A stretch of DNA of 39,569 nt from a virus: IMG/VR virus record IMGVR_UViG_3300035670_000559, positions 1 to 39,569 of that record; one strand, 5' to 3'. Shown piece by piece: positions 6,587-14,329 of this stretch (position 1 is its first letter; each line of letters starts with the position of its first letter). The notes beneath the pieces were generated by a model. The model saw only the letters and a program-made list of their open reading frames with translations, was not told the origin of the DNA and ran no database searches. The position numbers and the translations under genes were made by a program.

Positions 6587-6999
6587 TCGTTCAGACGCAG
6601 ACAACCTCTTTCAAAGAGGAGCTCTACGAAGGAATCCACGACCTTTTGACGGATACTTTGAAGATGGCTCTGTATACGGCCAACGCAGATCTAAACGCTG
6701 CCACAACCGTCTACACGACAGACCAAGAAGTATCTGGAACCGGGTATACAGCCGGGGGCGTTACTGTAACAAATGTTACAGTGCAATCATCTGGTACTAC
6801 TGCATACGTCAATTTTGACAATGTCCAGTGGCCTGGCGCCTCGTTTACTACCCGTGGGGCTTTGCTCTACAACGCTAGTAAGGCAAACCGTTCGATTGCC
6901 GTAATCAATTTTGGTTCCGACAAGATCGTAGCCAACGGTACTTTTACAGTAACTATGCCTGCCAACACGGCCACAACCGCCCTGATAAGGTCAACCTAA
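6583..6999 (+). CDS. Phage tail-type beta-rich structural protein
   Basis: A 138-residue Thr/Ala/Gly-rich protein: TSFKEELYEGIHDLLTDTLK, MALYTANADLNAATTVYT, GYTAGGVTV, FTTRGALLYNASKANRSIAV. I recall this family in aquatic podoviruses, commonly within the tail or fibre cluster and usually unnamed. It shares an FKMALY/FKMALF opening plus beta-sandwich layout with the gene at 7.9 kb, so the two may be distant paralogues. Coupled on both sides (ATGA, TAATG). A near copy of the early-region palindrome lies inside it. Confidence 0.75.
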   Translation: MIVQTQTTSFKEELYEGIHDLLTDTLKMALYTANADLNAATTVYTTDQEVSGTGYTAGGVTVTNVTVQSSGTTAYVNFDNVQWPGASFTTRGALLYNASKANRSIAVINFGSDKIVANGTFTVTMPANTATTALIRST

Positions 7000-7865
7000 T
7001 GTTCGCTTCTTTTTTCTCTGAGCCGCCTACTGTCGTGGTATCGCAAACTCCCCCTACTGAGCATGAGACCTGGATGCCGGCAGAGGACTTTGAGATGTGC
7101 GGGTCGCTGAACATTGATTTGGATCTACTGAAAAACAACGTGTCCACCAACATCAAGCGGGGCTTTCAACAGATTGCTCCTCACCCTACCAACGAGGTAG
7201 AAGCGATGATTGTTGGTGGAGGGCCGTCTCTCAAAGAATACATCCACGAAATTAAGATGCTGCGCCGCAATGGCGTGAAGCTGATTACGCTAAACAATGC
7301 TTACCAATACTGTATTGATGCTGGGGTCATGCCATCTGCCATGGTTATGGTCGATGCCAGGCCGTTTAATGCGCGGTTTGTTCAAAACATTGTCCCGGAC
7401 TGCAAATACTTTATAGCGTCACAATGTGACCCGTCGGTCTTTGATAACTTGCCAAAAGACAGAACGTACATTTGGCATACCAGCGCTGAAGAGATAAGTG
7501 ATCTACTGGCCACGGAATACGCCAATTGGTATCCGGTTCCAGGTGGATCTACTGTCTTGTTGCGGGCGATACCTTTGTTTAGAATGTTGGGATTCAAGCG
7601 TTTTCACATCTTCGGGTGTGATTCTTGTTTGGAGGATGGAGCGCACCATGCTTACGAGCAGCAAGAAAATGATGACCAGATGGTCATTCCTGTGCGTGTC
7701 GGCGGCAAAGTTTTTCACTGTAATCCGTGGATGGTTTCTCAGGCCAAAGAGTTTATTGACTTGATTGGCTGCATGGGTGACGTAATGGAGTTGGAAATCT
7801 ACGGCGGGTTACTCCGTCAAATTTTGGAAACTGGCGCTTCTCGCGCAGACTTAGAGGAGATTTAA
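6999..7865 (+). CDS. DUF115 / MptE-like protein, putative glycosyltransferase
   Basis: A 288-residue protein with a Rossmann-like core. The motif MIVGGGPSLKEYI (70-82) matches the conserved glycine loop of the DUF115 family, which includes motility-accessory flagellin glycosyltransferases and archaeal MptE. Further conserved parts are LITLNNAYQYCIDAG, MVMVDARPF (116-123), IASQCDP and PGGSTVLLRAIPLFRMLGF, then FHIFGCDSC. Residues 1-60 are a variable N-terminus. Such proteins transfer sugars such as nonulosonic acids, or phosphorylate pterins in archaea; the phage substrate is unknown. Placement among tail and fibre genes makes modification of a virion protein or of a host surface glycan plausible (inference). 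Confidence 0.7.
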   Translation: MFASFFSEPPTVVVSQTPPTEHETWMPAEDFEMCGSLNIDLDLLKNNVSTNIKRGFQQIAPHPTNEVEAMIVGGGPSLKEYIHEIKMLRRNGVKLITLNNAYQYCIDAGVMPSAMVMVDARPFNARFVQNIVPDCKYFIASQCDPSVFDNLPKDRTYIWHTSAEEISDLLATEYANWYPVPGGSTVLLRAIPLFRMLGFKRFHIFGCDSCLEDGAHHAYEQQENDDQMVIPVRVGGKVFHCNPWMVSQAKEFIDLIGCMGDVMELEIYGGLLRQILETGASRADLEEI

Positions 7866-7866
7866 A

Positions 7867-8334
7867 ATGGCTGCAACCGCATGGCAACTGTATAACACTG
7901 CCAAACGCTACATCGGCAACGGGACGATTGAACTCGGTGCTGGTAACTTTAAGATGGCACTGTTCCGTACTTCTAGTAATGCTTCGACTTTTACCCTGAG
8001 CACGTTTGCTTCTTTGACTGCTCAGATCTCTGCGACCGGCGGATATGTGAGTGGTGGTAAAGCCCTGGTTCCCGCTACGGGCCAGTGGACCACCGGCGCC
8101 TCTGCTAAGCAAATGAAGTTCACCTACTCCACAGTGGGCCTGACCTTCACAGCTTCTGGCGCATCTCTGACAAACATTCGGTACGCGGTAATCACGTATG
8201 GTGCTTCGGCTGCGGTAGCTTCCGCCCGTAAGTTGGTTTGCTTCTGCCAGCTATCGAGCGCACAGTTTACTGTTACGTCGCCCAATACTCTTACGGTACT
8301 ACCCGCTGCGACCGGCGTCTTCACCCTTACCTAA
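7867..8334 (+). CDS. Beta-rich phage structural protein
   Basis: A 155-residue Ala/Thr/Ser-rich protein: TAWQLYNTAKRYIGNGTIEL, FKMALFRTSSNASTFTLSTF, RYAVITYGASAA. Composition and predicted strands fit a tail or fibre beta-sandwich. It parallels the gene at 6.6 kb, which has the same FKMAL opening after a short helical N-terminus. A strong GAGGAG ribosome-binding site precedes the ATG. No enzymatic residues. Confidence 0.75.
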   Translation: MAATAWQLYNTAKRYIGNGTIELGAGNFKMALFRTSSNASTFTLSTFASLTAQISATGGYVSGGKALVPATGQWTTGASAKQMKFTYSTVGLTFTASGASLTNIRYAVITYGASAAVASARKLVCFCQLSSAQFTVTSPNTLTVLPAATGVFTLT

Positions 8335-8350
8335 ACAGTAAGGGGGCAAG

Positions 8351-9391
8351 ATGTTTGCTCAGGCCCCATTTGCGGGTGCCCCGTTCTCTGCTGAAGAGGG
8401 CGGGGGTGCTGTCAACACCAATATCACTCCTGCATCGGGAGCTATTGTTGTTGCTGGGGCTGCACCATCTTTAGCGTTTGAGTTTTTTGTAACTCCGGCA
8501 GTAGGATCAATTATTGCTGCTGGGGTGGCGCCTGTTTTAAGGCTTGATTCGTTTGTTACGCCTGGCGTTGGTCAGGTATCAATAGACGGCTCAACACCGA
8601 ACGTTGTTTTAGCAACAAACATAACTCCCAATACGGGAGCATTAAATTTTGCTGGGTTCGCGCCAACCATAACTGGCGAAGGTCAAGTAGCTCCAGCAAC
8701 TGCGCTTTTAAGTCTTCAAGGATATGCTCCAACTTTAGAGCGAACTTTCACGATAGAGACCGCAACTGGTTCTTTATCGTTACAAGGAAATGTTCCGCTG
8801 GTTGTTGAGGGTGGGTTTGTCGAGACTGCATCTGGATCAATTTCACTACAAGGTTACGCACCAAGCGTAGTTTCTGGAGTAGTAGTTACTCCGAATGTAG
8901 GTTCGTTAGTGATAGATGGCCAAGTTCCATTTATCATTAGAGAAACAATCATAGCGCCATCAGGCGGCACTGTAATAGTAGGTTCTGCGCCAAGCGTTGT
9001 AGTTGCTGGACAGATTACTGTACCTGGCACTGGTTCTGTAAATATTGCTTCTCAGGCACCAGAAACAAACGTTTCTATATTTGTCCCTGCTGGAGCGGTA
9101 TCTGTTCAAGGGCAATTGCCAGACGTTGGTCAGTCTGTTGTTACGACACCCGCTGGGGTAGCATTAAGTCTTGCGGGCGCTGCACCATCAACAGCAGTAG
9201 GAAGTGTTTCGTCGCCAGGTTCTGGGGCGTTGTCCATAGCAACAAGCGCTCCTGATGTTTTCCAAAGTGCCGTTGTAACGCCAGGCACAGGAAGTTTAGT
9301 TATCGTGACTTTTGCTCCCAAACGGCAGAGTCCAAATTGGGTTGTAATAAACGACACGCAAGATCCTAATTGGATACCAATTGCCGCATAG
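8351..9391 (+). CDS. Tandem 22-residue-repeat fibre protein
   Basis: A 346-residue protein built almost wholly from tandem ~22-residue units of the form (V/I)TPxxGxLxIxGxAPxV. The first 23 residues are a different Ala/Pro/Gly leader (FAQAPFAGAPFSAEEGGGAV) and the last ~20 end SPNWVVINDTQDPNWIPIAA, with two Trp-containing half-repeats. Each unit likely gives two short strands, so the chain could form a long beta-solenoid or string of turns. I recall GxAPxV repeat proteins in fibre clusters of aquatic phages. A receptor-binding or fibre-shaft role is inferred from location. AGGGGG precedes the ATG. Confidence 0.75.
   Translation: MFAQAPFAGAPFSAEEGGGAVNTNITPASGAIVVAGAAPSLAFEFFVTPAVGSIIAAGVAPVLRLDSFVTPGVGQVSIDGSTPNVVLATNITPNTGALNFAGFAPTITGEGQVAPATALLSLQGYAPTLERTFTIETATGSLSLQGNVPLVVEGGFVETASGSISLQGYAPSVVSGVVVTPNVGSLVIDGQVPFIIRETIIAPSGGTVIVGSAPSVVVAGQITVPGTGSVNIASQAPETNVSIFVPAGAVSVQGQLPDVGQSVVTTPAGVALSLAGAAPSTAVGSVSSPGSGALSIATSAPDVFQSAVVTPGTGSLVIVTFAPKRQSPNWVVINDTQDPNWIPIAA
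8420..9328 (+). repeat. 14 tandem ~66-nt units encoding 22-aa repeats
   Basis: Units begin at residues such as NITPASGAIVVAGAAPS, FVTPAVGSIIAAGVAP, FVTPGVGQVSIDGSTPN and continue to VVTPGTGSLVIVTFAP. Most are exactly 22 residues; a few are 21. Conserved positions are Pro or Thr at 3-4, Gly at 7, a hydrophobic strand, Gly at 13 and Ala-Pro at 15-16. The DNA copies have diverged, so the array is old rather than a recent slippage product. Confidence 0.8.
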
Positions 9392-9401
9392 AGGATAGAT
9401 C

Positions 9402-9746
9402 ATGCCACTTGTAGTTAAAGACAGAGTCAAAGAAACTACGACTACGACAAGCACGGGAACGTATACGTTGGCCGGTGCTGCTGCTGGTTTTCAATCGTTT
9501 TCTGTAATAGGAAACGGAAATCAGACCTACTACTCCATAACAAATGGTACAGACTGGGAGGTGGGCATAGGGACTTATACGTCTTCTGGCACCACTCTTA
9601 GCCGGGACGTTATTCTTGAATCATCGAACTCTGGTAATGCGGTCAACTGGGGCGCTGGGTCTAAGGATATTTTTGTAACCTACCCCGCTGAAAAGTCTGT
9701 CGATATTGCTAGGTCTTTCACCAACTCAATTCTTTATGGCCTGTAA
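9402..9746 (+). CDS. Beta-rich tail-fibre-associated protein
   Basis: A 114-residue protein beginning PLVVKDRVKETTTTTSTGTY and containing QTYYSITNGTDWEVGIGTYT, LSRDVILESSNSGN and KDIFVTYPAEKSV. This exact layout is one I recall from many phage tail-fibre proteins, where it occurs alone or as an N-terminal module. It probably mediates fibre assembly or attachment to the tail; this is inference. Ribosome-binding site AGAGGAT precedes the ATG. Confidence 0.75.
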   Translation: MPLVVKDRVKETTTTTSTGTYTLAGAAAGFQSFSVIGNGNQTYYSITNGTDWEVGIGTYTSSGTTLSRDVILESSNSGNAVNWGAGSKDIFVTYPAEKSVDIARSFTNSILYGL

Positions 9747-9756
9747 GGAGTAAATC

Positions 9757-10140
9757 GTGGCTAACCCAAATATTCTTCAAGCATCTACCGTACTTGGTAA
9801 TACATCGACTCTTCTTATTTCTTCTACGGCAGACCCGTTTGCCACGGCGCTGGTAAATAACGCAGCGTCATCCGGCAAGGTCTATAAGATCAATTCTATT
9901 GTAGTGGCTAACGTAGATGGCTCTACTGCGGCTAGTATCACCATTAAGATCTTCTCTCAAGATGACTTAGGCGGAACAGGAACGGCTATAGCATCGACAA
10001 TTACTGTACCGGTGGATGCTACTTTAGTTGTAACAGATAAGACGACGTCCTTTTATTTGTTAGAGGATAAATCAATAGGGGCTACAGCAAGTGCGGCGAA
10101 TGATCTTGTTGTGACCTGTTCTTGGGAAGAGATTAACTAA
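9757..10140 (+). CDS. Beta-rich phage structural protein
   Basis: A 127-residue protein: KVYKINSIVVANVDGSTAAS, ITIKIFSQDDLGGTGTAIAS, TITVPVDATLVV, SFYLLEDKSI. It looks like a small virion beta-sandwich. The start is GTG with a strong AAGGAG at good spacing. It overlaps the glycine-rich fibre gene by one base (TAATG), so the two are likely made in step. Confidence 0.7.
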   Translation: MANPNILQASTVLGNTSTLLISSTADPFATALVNNAASSGKVYKINSIVVANVDGSTAASITIKIFSQDDLGGTGTAIASTITVPVDATLVVTDKTTSFYLLEDKSIGATASAANDLVVTCSWEEIN

Positions 10141-11096
10141 TGGCTAACCGAGAAAACGGTTCGATTATTGGTGTAGTCAATACTCCGACTACAACTGTTG
10201 CTAGTGGCGTATGGTCAATGTCTGCTGTTGCCCTGGCGGTGCAGGGCGGAATCTGGCCTGGTGCAGTCACCGTAAATTATTTAGTTATTGCTGGTGGTGG
10301 CGGTGGCGCTACCCGTGGCGGTGGTGGTGCTGGAGGTTATAGGACATCCGCAGGTACAAGTGGTGGTGGAGCATCTGCTGAGGCGACTTTATTTTTAGAT
10401 TACTCCACGCAGTATACGGTAACAATTGGTGCTGGTGGTACAGGTGGATTTAATGATTCTGTTAGTGCAGCACGACCAACAAGCGGCTCTAATTCTGTTT
10501 TGGCTAGTATTACTTCGACAGGTGGTGGTAAAGGAGCAAGTGATTCAAACTATCAAGATGACGCCGGTTCAGGCGGTTCTGGTGGTGGTGCCTCTGCTAC
10601 ATCGGGAACTACGTCAATCGCAGGCGCAGGAACGACGAATCAAGGTTACGGCGGTGGAACAACAACAGGCGGTACAGGCGGTGGTGGCGGTGGTGGAGCA
10701 GGCGCTGTTGGAAGTAATGGTTCTAGCAATACTGGTGGTGCTGGAGGTGCTGGTGTTTCATCTTCAATTACTGGCTCATCTGTATCTCGTGCTGGCGGTG
10801 GTGGCGGTGGTGGTAACACAACTGGTGGTTCAGCAACTGCTGGCGGCGGTGCTGGTGGTTCAAATACTGTTGGTTCTGGTGGAACTGTAAATACAGGCGG
10901 TGGTGGCGGTGGCGGGGTCGGAATAAGTGCGGGGCAAAAAGGTGGTAACGGTGGATCAGGCGTGGTGATTATTAAATATGCTGATAATCTGACTCTTTCA
11001 AACCCTGGAGGTGGACTCACTTATTCCACTACTACTAGCGGTGGGTTTAGTGTTACGACCTTTACCGCAGGCACAGGAACGATTTCATTTGCATAG
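10140..11096 (+). CDS. Glycine-rich tail fibre / adhesin-like protein
   Basis: A 318-residue protein. Residues 1-50 form a short N-terminus (VNTPTTTVASGVWSMSAVAL); from about residue 50 the sequence VNYLVIAGGGGGATRGGGGA opens a long Gly-rich domain with runs of up to seven Gly, closing at SGVVIIKYADN near residue 280. A final ~35 residues (LTYSTTTSGGFSVTTFTAGT) complete the chain. Such Gly-rich domains resemble the polyglycine-II receptor-binding tips of T-even gp38 adhesins and many fibre ends. Host recognition is the likely role. The run structure makes it prone to length variation. Confidence 0.75.
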   Translation: MANRENGSIIGVVNTPTTTVASGVWSMSAVALAVQGGIWPGAVTVNYLVIAGGGGGATRGGGGAGGYRTSAGTSGGGASAEATLFLDYSTQYTVTIGAGGTGGFNDSVSAARPTSGSNSVLASITSTGGGKGASDSNYQDDAGSGGSGGGASATSGTTSIAGAGTTNQGYGGGTTTGGTGGGGGGGAGAVGSNGSSNTGGAGGAGVSSSITGSSVSRAGGGGGGGNTTGGSATAGGGAGGSNTVGSGGTVNTGGGGGGGVGISAGQKGGNGGSGVVIIKYADNLTLSNPGGGLTYSTTTSGGFSVTTFTAGTGTISFA

Positions 11097-11105
11097 GAGA
11101 AGACC

Positions 11106-11495
11106 TTGGCGCATTACGCATTTCTTGATGAAAACAACATAGTTACCGAGGTCATTGTCGGCAAAGACGAGGGCGAGGAAGGTATTGACTGGGAAGAACA
11201 TTATGGAAACTTCCGAGGACAGGTCTGCAAACGCACCAGTTATAACACAAGTGGCGGCATACATTTGAATGGCAGTACTCCATTCCGCAAGAACTACGCA
11301 GGGATCGGGTATACCTACAACGCCGACATTGATGCGTTCGTACCGCCCAAGCCGTTTGCAAGCTGGGTGCTAAACAATGAAACAGCCCAGTGGGAAGCCC
11401 CGGTGCCGATTCCTGAAGGTGGTATGTACTCCTGGGACGAAGACACGGGATCTTGGGTTGAAATGCAGGTAGCAGGCAACATAGAAGCGGAGTAA
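11106..11495 (+). CDS. Conserved phage tail-cluster protein (RKNYAGIGYTY family)
   Basis: A 129-residue acidic protein: MAHYAFLDENNIVTEVIVGK, WEEHYGNFRGQVCKRTSYNT, STPFRKNYAGIGYTYNADID, PPKPFASWVLN. I recall this family in cyanophages and other marine phages near fibre genes; its function is not assigned. The start is TTG, supported by AGGAGA seven bases upstream and by the match of the N-terminus to the family's usual beginning. The C-terminus is Glu/Trp-rich. Confidence 0.8.
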   Translation: MAHYAFLDENNIVTEVIVGKDEGEEGIDWEEHYGNFRGQVCKRTSYNTSGGIHLNGSTPFRKNYAGIGYTYNADIDAFVPPKPFASWVLNNETAQWEAPVPIPEGGMYSWDEDTGSWVEMQVAGNIEAE

Positions 11496-11498
11496 ATC

Positions 11499-13103
11499 AT
11501 GGCGTCCACTTACAGCCCATTAAAGATTGAACTTATTGGAACCGGTGAACAGGTTGCAACCTGGGGCCAGACCACAAACACCAACCTGGGCACAACCATT
11601 GAACAGGCTATAGGTGGCAAAGCAGATGTCACGATGTCCAGTACGTCGGTGGCCCTGACTCTTACCGACACCAATGCGCTTCAAAATGCTCGGGCCTTGT
11701 ACTTGAACCTTACTGGTACGCCAGGCGGGGCTGCGACTCTTGAGGTTCCGGCGGTTCAGAAAGCCTACATAGTTAAAAACGGTACTACTGGTGGTAACGC
11801 GGTGACGGTTAAAGTTGCCGGCCAGACTGGTGTTTCTGTTCCCAACGGTGCCACGATGCACCTGTATAACAATGGGACGGACGTAGTAAATGCCATAACC
11901 AACCTTCCTGCTGGATCAACGATTGGCGGGTCAGCAATTTCTACGGCATCTGGAACGGTGTCTTCTGTGGCCGCTGGCAACGGGATGAGTTTTTCGACAA
12001 TTACGAGTACCGGATCTGTAACGCTTGGCACCCCAAGTACGCTCAACACAACAACGACCAACAACGTATCTGGATCAACCCACACTCACGCAATCACGAC
12101 GGCATCAGCTAGTACAGCATCAACGATTGTAGCCAGAGATTCGTTGGGCGGATTTGAAGCTACAACGATTGGCATGACAACCGGCAATATCGGTACGTTG
12201 AACGTCGGCACCCAGACCAACAAGGCTACGATCAGTTACACGACTAATACCGCTAGGACGCTGACAATCCCTGCGCTAGATGGTAATAGAACGTTTGCGT
12301 TTATCAACCAATACCAAGAATGGACGGCAGAGCAGAGCTTTGGAGAAGATGTTGTTTTTGCTAAAGACATTGTTGTTGAAGACAATCTAATTTTCTCTGG
12401 CGCAGGCACGTTTGGCTATAACCGTATTCAAGGCAATACAGCGGCAGCAACAATTAATGATCGTCTGTTTTTCCAAGATGGAGCGCCAAACACAACATCG
12501 CTTGTAAATGTTATGCCAAGCGGAACTGCTAATAATTCAGGATTTCTTGCGTATAACAGCAGCACTCCTGGCAACTCTAGCACTGCTTGGTTGTATGTTG
12601 ACAATACCAGCGTTCAGATTGCAGCTAATACATACGGATCAGGTACAGCACTACCTATGACTTTTTCAGCAGGTGGTTCTGAAAGGATGCGGATCACTAC
12701 TGGGGGTGAAGTTTATATTGCGGGTACAACCGATCAAGGTGCTTACAACTTGCAAGTCAACGGTACGGGGGTTTGGGGCGCCGGTTTGTATGTCAATGGT
12801 TCTGACGCTAGGCTTAAAGAAGGTATTAAAGACTTGGATTCTGGGTTGTCGGTAATTGAAAAACTACACCCAGTATCGTTTAAGTACCGCCAAGATACAG
12901 ACTACACAAAAGATACTCGTACACACATTGGGTTTATTGCACAAGAACTTCAAACCGCATTAGCTGATAAAGACTATGTTGACGGTGTCGTTGAAACTGG
13001 CGGTAAGTACCTAGGTGTCGCGTATCAGAGTCTCATACCCATTTTGACTAAGGCAATACAAGAGCTTAAACAAGAGATAGAAGCTCTGAAAGCGAAAGGA
13101 TAA
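11499..13103 (+). CDS. Tail fibre with C-terminal S74 intramolecular chaperone
   Basis: A 534-residue fibre. The N-terminal ~150 residues (LIGTGEQVATWGQTTNTNLG) are a common virion-attachment part; the middle is Thr/Ser/Asn-rich beta. The last ~100 residues form a peptidase S74 autoprocessing domain. SDARLK places Ser435 and Lys440 in the same spacing as the Ser-Lys dyad of endosialidase tailspikes. It is followed by LHPVSFKYRQD, HIGFIAQELQTAL and a C-terminal coiled coil (ILTKAIQELKQEIEALKAKG). The domain trimerises the fibre and then cleaves itself, expected just before Ser435. Ribosome-binding site GGAG is present. Confidence 0.92.
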   Translation: MASTYSPLKIELIGTGEQVATWGQTTNTNLGTTIEQAIGGKADVTMSSTSVALTLTDTNALQNARALYLNLTGTPGGAATLEVPAVQKAYIVKNGTTGGNAVTVKVAGQTGVSVPNGATMHLYNNGTDVVNAITNLPAGSTIGGSAISTASGTVSSVAAGNGMSFSTITSTGSVTLGTPSTLNTTTTNNVSGSTHTHAITTASASTASTIVARDSLGGFEATTIGMTTGNIGTLNVGTQTNKATISYTTNTARTLTIPALDGNRTFAFINQYQEWTAEQSFGEDVVFAKDIVVEDNLIFSGAGTFGYNRIQGNTAAATINDRLFFQDGAPNTTSLVNVMPSGTANNSGFLAYNSSTPGNSSTAWLYVDNTSVQIAANTYGSGTALPMTFSAGGSERMRITTGGEVYIAGTTDQGAYNLQVNGTGVWGAGLYVNGSDARLKEGIKDLDSGLSVIEKLHPVSFKYRQDTDYTKDTRTHIGFIAQELQTALADKDYVDGVVETGGKYLGVAYQSLIPILTKAIQELKQEIEALKAKG

Positions 13104-13107
13104 CGAC

Positions 13108-13431
13108 ATGAACTATGTATGGAGCTTCCCAGAAGTAACGGTTGTCTATAGTGAGGACAACCTAATAGACGTTATCTCTGTATCGTTTTGGAGGCTGACG
13201 GCTACCGACGGCGCTTACAGTTCCTCGGCATACGGGTCTATAGCCCTAGGCAAACCGAATCCAGCATCGTTTACACCTTTTCAACAGGTCACGCCAGAGC
13301 AGTTGCAAGAGTGGACGGAGACTGCATTGGGAGAAGAAACAGTTACAAGAACCAAAGTCACCCTGGCACAACAGATAGAACAGAAGAAGAACCCCACCAG
13401 CGGTAACGTTCCACCTCCTTGGGGTAGTTAA
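13108..13431 (+). CDS. Small conserved phage protein (DUF7936-like)
   Basis: A 107-residue protein: YVWSFPEVTVVYSEDNLIDV, VSFWRLTATDGAYSSSAYGS, FTPFQQVTPEQLQEWTETAL. This pattern is frequent directly before lysis genes in aquatic phages; the DUF7936 label is recalled, not checked. The product is soluble, with a beta N-terminal half and a helical C-terminal half ending NPTSGNVPPPWGS. Function unknown. Confidence 0.75.
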   Translation: MNYVWSFPEVTVVYSEDNLIDVISVSFWRLTATDGAYSSSAYGSIALGKPNPASFTPFQQVTPEQLQEWTETALGEETVTRTKVTLAQQIEQKKNPTSGNVPPPWGS

Positions 13432-13433
13432 AA

Positions 13434-13865
13434 ATGCTGCCCATAGCCGCCCTGCTATCTATCGGGGAGAAGGTTCTCGATAAGGTCATTCCCGATCCTG
13501 CCGCCAAGGCCGAGGCTCAGGCCAAACTCATGGAAATGGCCCAAAAAGGGCAGCTTGCCGAACTAGAGTTTCAAGCCAAGGAAATGGACTCTGCTCGCCA
13601 GCGTGAGGTGCAGATTGCCACCAGCGAGTTTGCGCCTATGCTCAACAAGATTGTCACGCCGATTCTTGCCCTGGGTACGGTGGCGCTGACCTTCTTGCTC
13701 TATGCCGTGATTATCTTTGTGGATGTGGATGAGCAGTCTAAAGACATTCTGATCTACGTGCTTGGGGCGCTGACCTCTGCGGTTACGATGGTTCTGGGGT
13801 ATTACTTCGGCAGTTCTGCTGGTAGCAAGGAAAAAGACCAGAAGATCAAGGATCTGATGAAATGA
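13434..13865 (+). CDS. 3-TM-type holin (GTA/HP1-like)
   Basis: A 143-residue protein. Residues 1-60 are an amphipathic, Ala/Glu/Lys-rich helix (PDPAAKAEAQAKLMEMAQKG) containing SARQREVQIA; two clear hydrophobic segments follow (about 70-96, IVTPILALGTVALTFLLYAV; and about 104-124, DILIYVLGALTSAVTMVLGY), then a Lys-rich tail. This is the usual form of the GTA-type '3TM' holin, which opens the inner membrane for the endolysin. Its ATGA overlap with the next gene, a zinc peptidase, makes a classical lysis pair. Confidence 0.85.
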   Translation: MLPIAALLSIGEKVLDKVIPDPAAKAEAQAKLMEMAQKGQLAELEFQAKEMDSARQREVQIATSEFAPMLNKIVTPILALGTVALTFLLYAVIIFVDVDEQSKDILIYVLGALTSAVTMVLGYYFGSSAGSKEKDQKIKDLMK

Positions 13866-14329
13866 CGCAATTAACCAAGAACTTTAGTCTTGCCGAGATG
13901 GTTAAGTCTGAGACCGCTCTGCGTCATGGCATGGAGAATAACCCCGGCCCGGACGAATTGAACAATCTATTGCAGCTATGCGCCAATGTCCTTCAGCCTA
14001 TCCGAGATCACTACCAGAAGGGTGTGAAGGTCAACTCGGGCTATCGCTCGCCGGATGTAAATGCTAAAGTGGGCGGGTCAAGAACGTCGGACCATACACG
14101 TGGTATGGCTGCTGACATAGAGATACCGGGGGTGCCCAATGCAGAGCTTGCTACTTATATTAGAGACAACCTGGCTTACACACAGCTTATTTTGGAATTT
14201 TATACTCCTGGCGTACCTGACAGTGGTTGGGTTCATGTTAGTTACGATGAGCAGGATCTGAAGAAACAGGTTCTGACGGCCACCAGGAAAGACGGCAAGA
14301 CCGTATACCTACCAGGATTGGTTGCGTAA
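13862..14329 (+). CDS. Endolysin, peptidase M15 (D-Ala-D-Ala carboxypeptidase-like)
   Basis: A 155-residue single-domain peptidase M15 protein. NFSLAEMVKSETA at the N-terminus is followed by VNSGYRSPDVNAKVGGSRTS, H78, the GMAAD segment with D85, and WVHVSY with H125; H78, D85 and H125 are the expected zinc ligands. No signal peptide or cell-wall-binding domain is seen, so export depends on the upstream holin. It would cleave peptidoglycan cross-links or stem peptides. Stop and next start are adjacent (TAAATG). Confidence 0.92.
   Translation: MTQLTKNFSLAEMVKSETALRHGMENNPGPDELNNLLQLCANVLQPIRDHYQKGVKVNSGYRSPDVNAKVGGSRTSDHTRGMAADIEIPGVPNAELATYIRDNLAYTQLILEFYTPGVPDSGWVHVSYDEQDLKKQVLTATRKDGKTVYLPGLVA

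Noticed and set aside
10646-11020. 124-codon Pro-rich frame on the minus strand
   Set aside because: Antisense shadow of the glycine-rich fibre gene; GGT/GGC codons read backwards give Pro/Thr.
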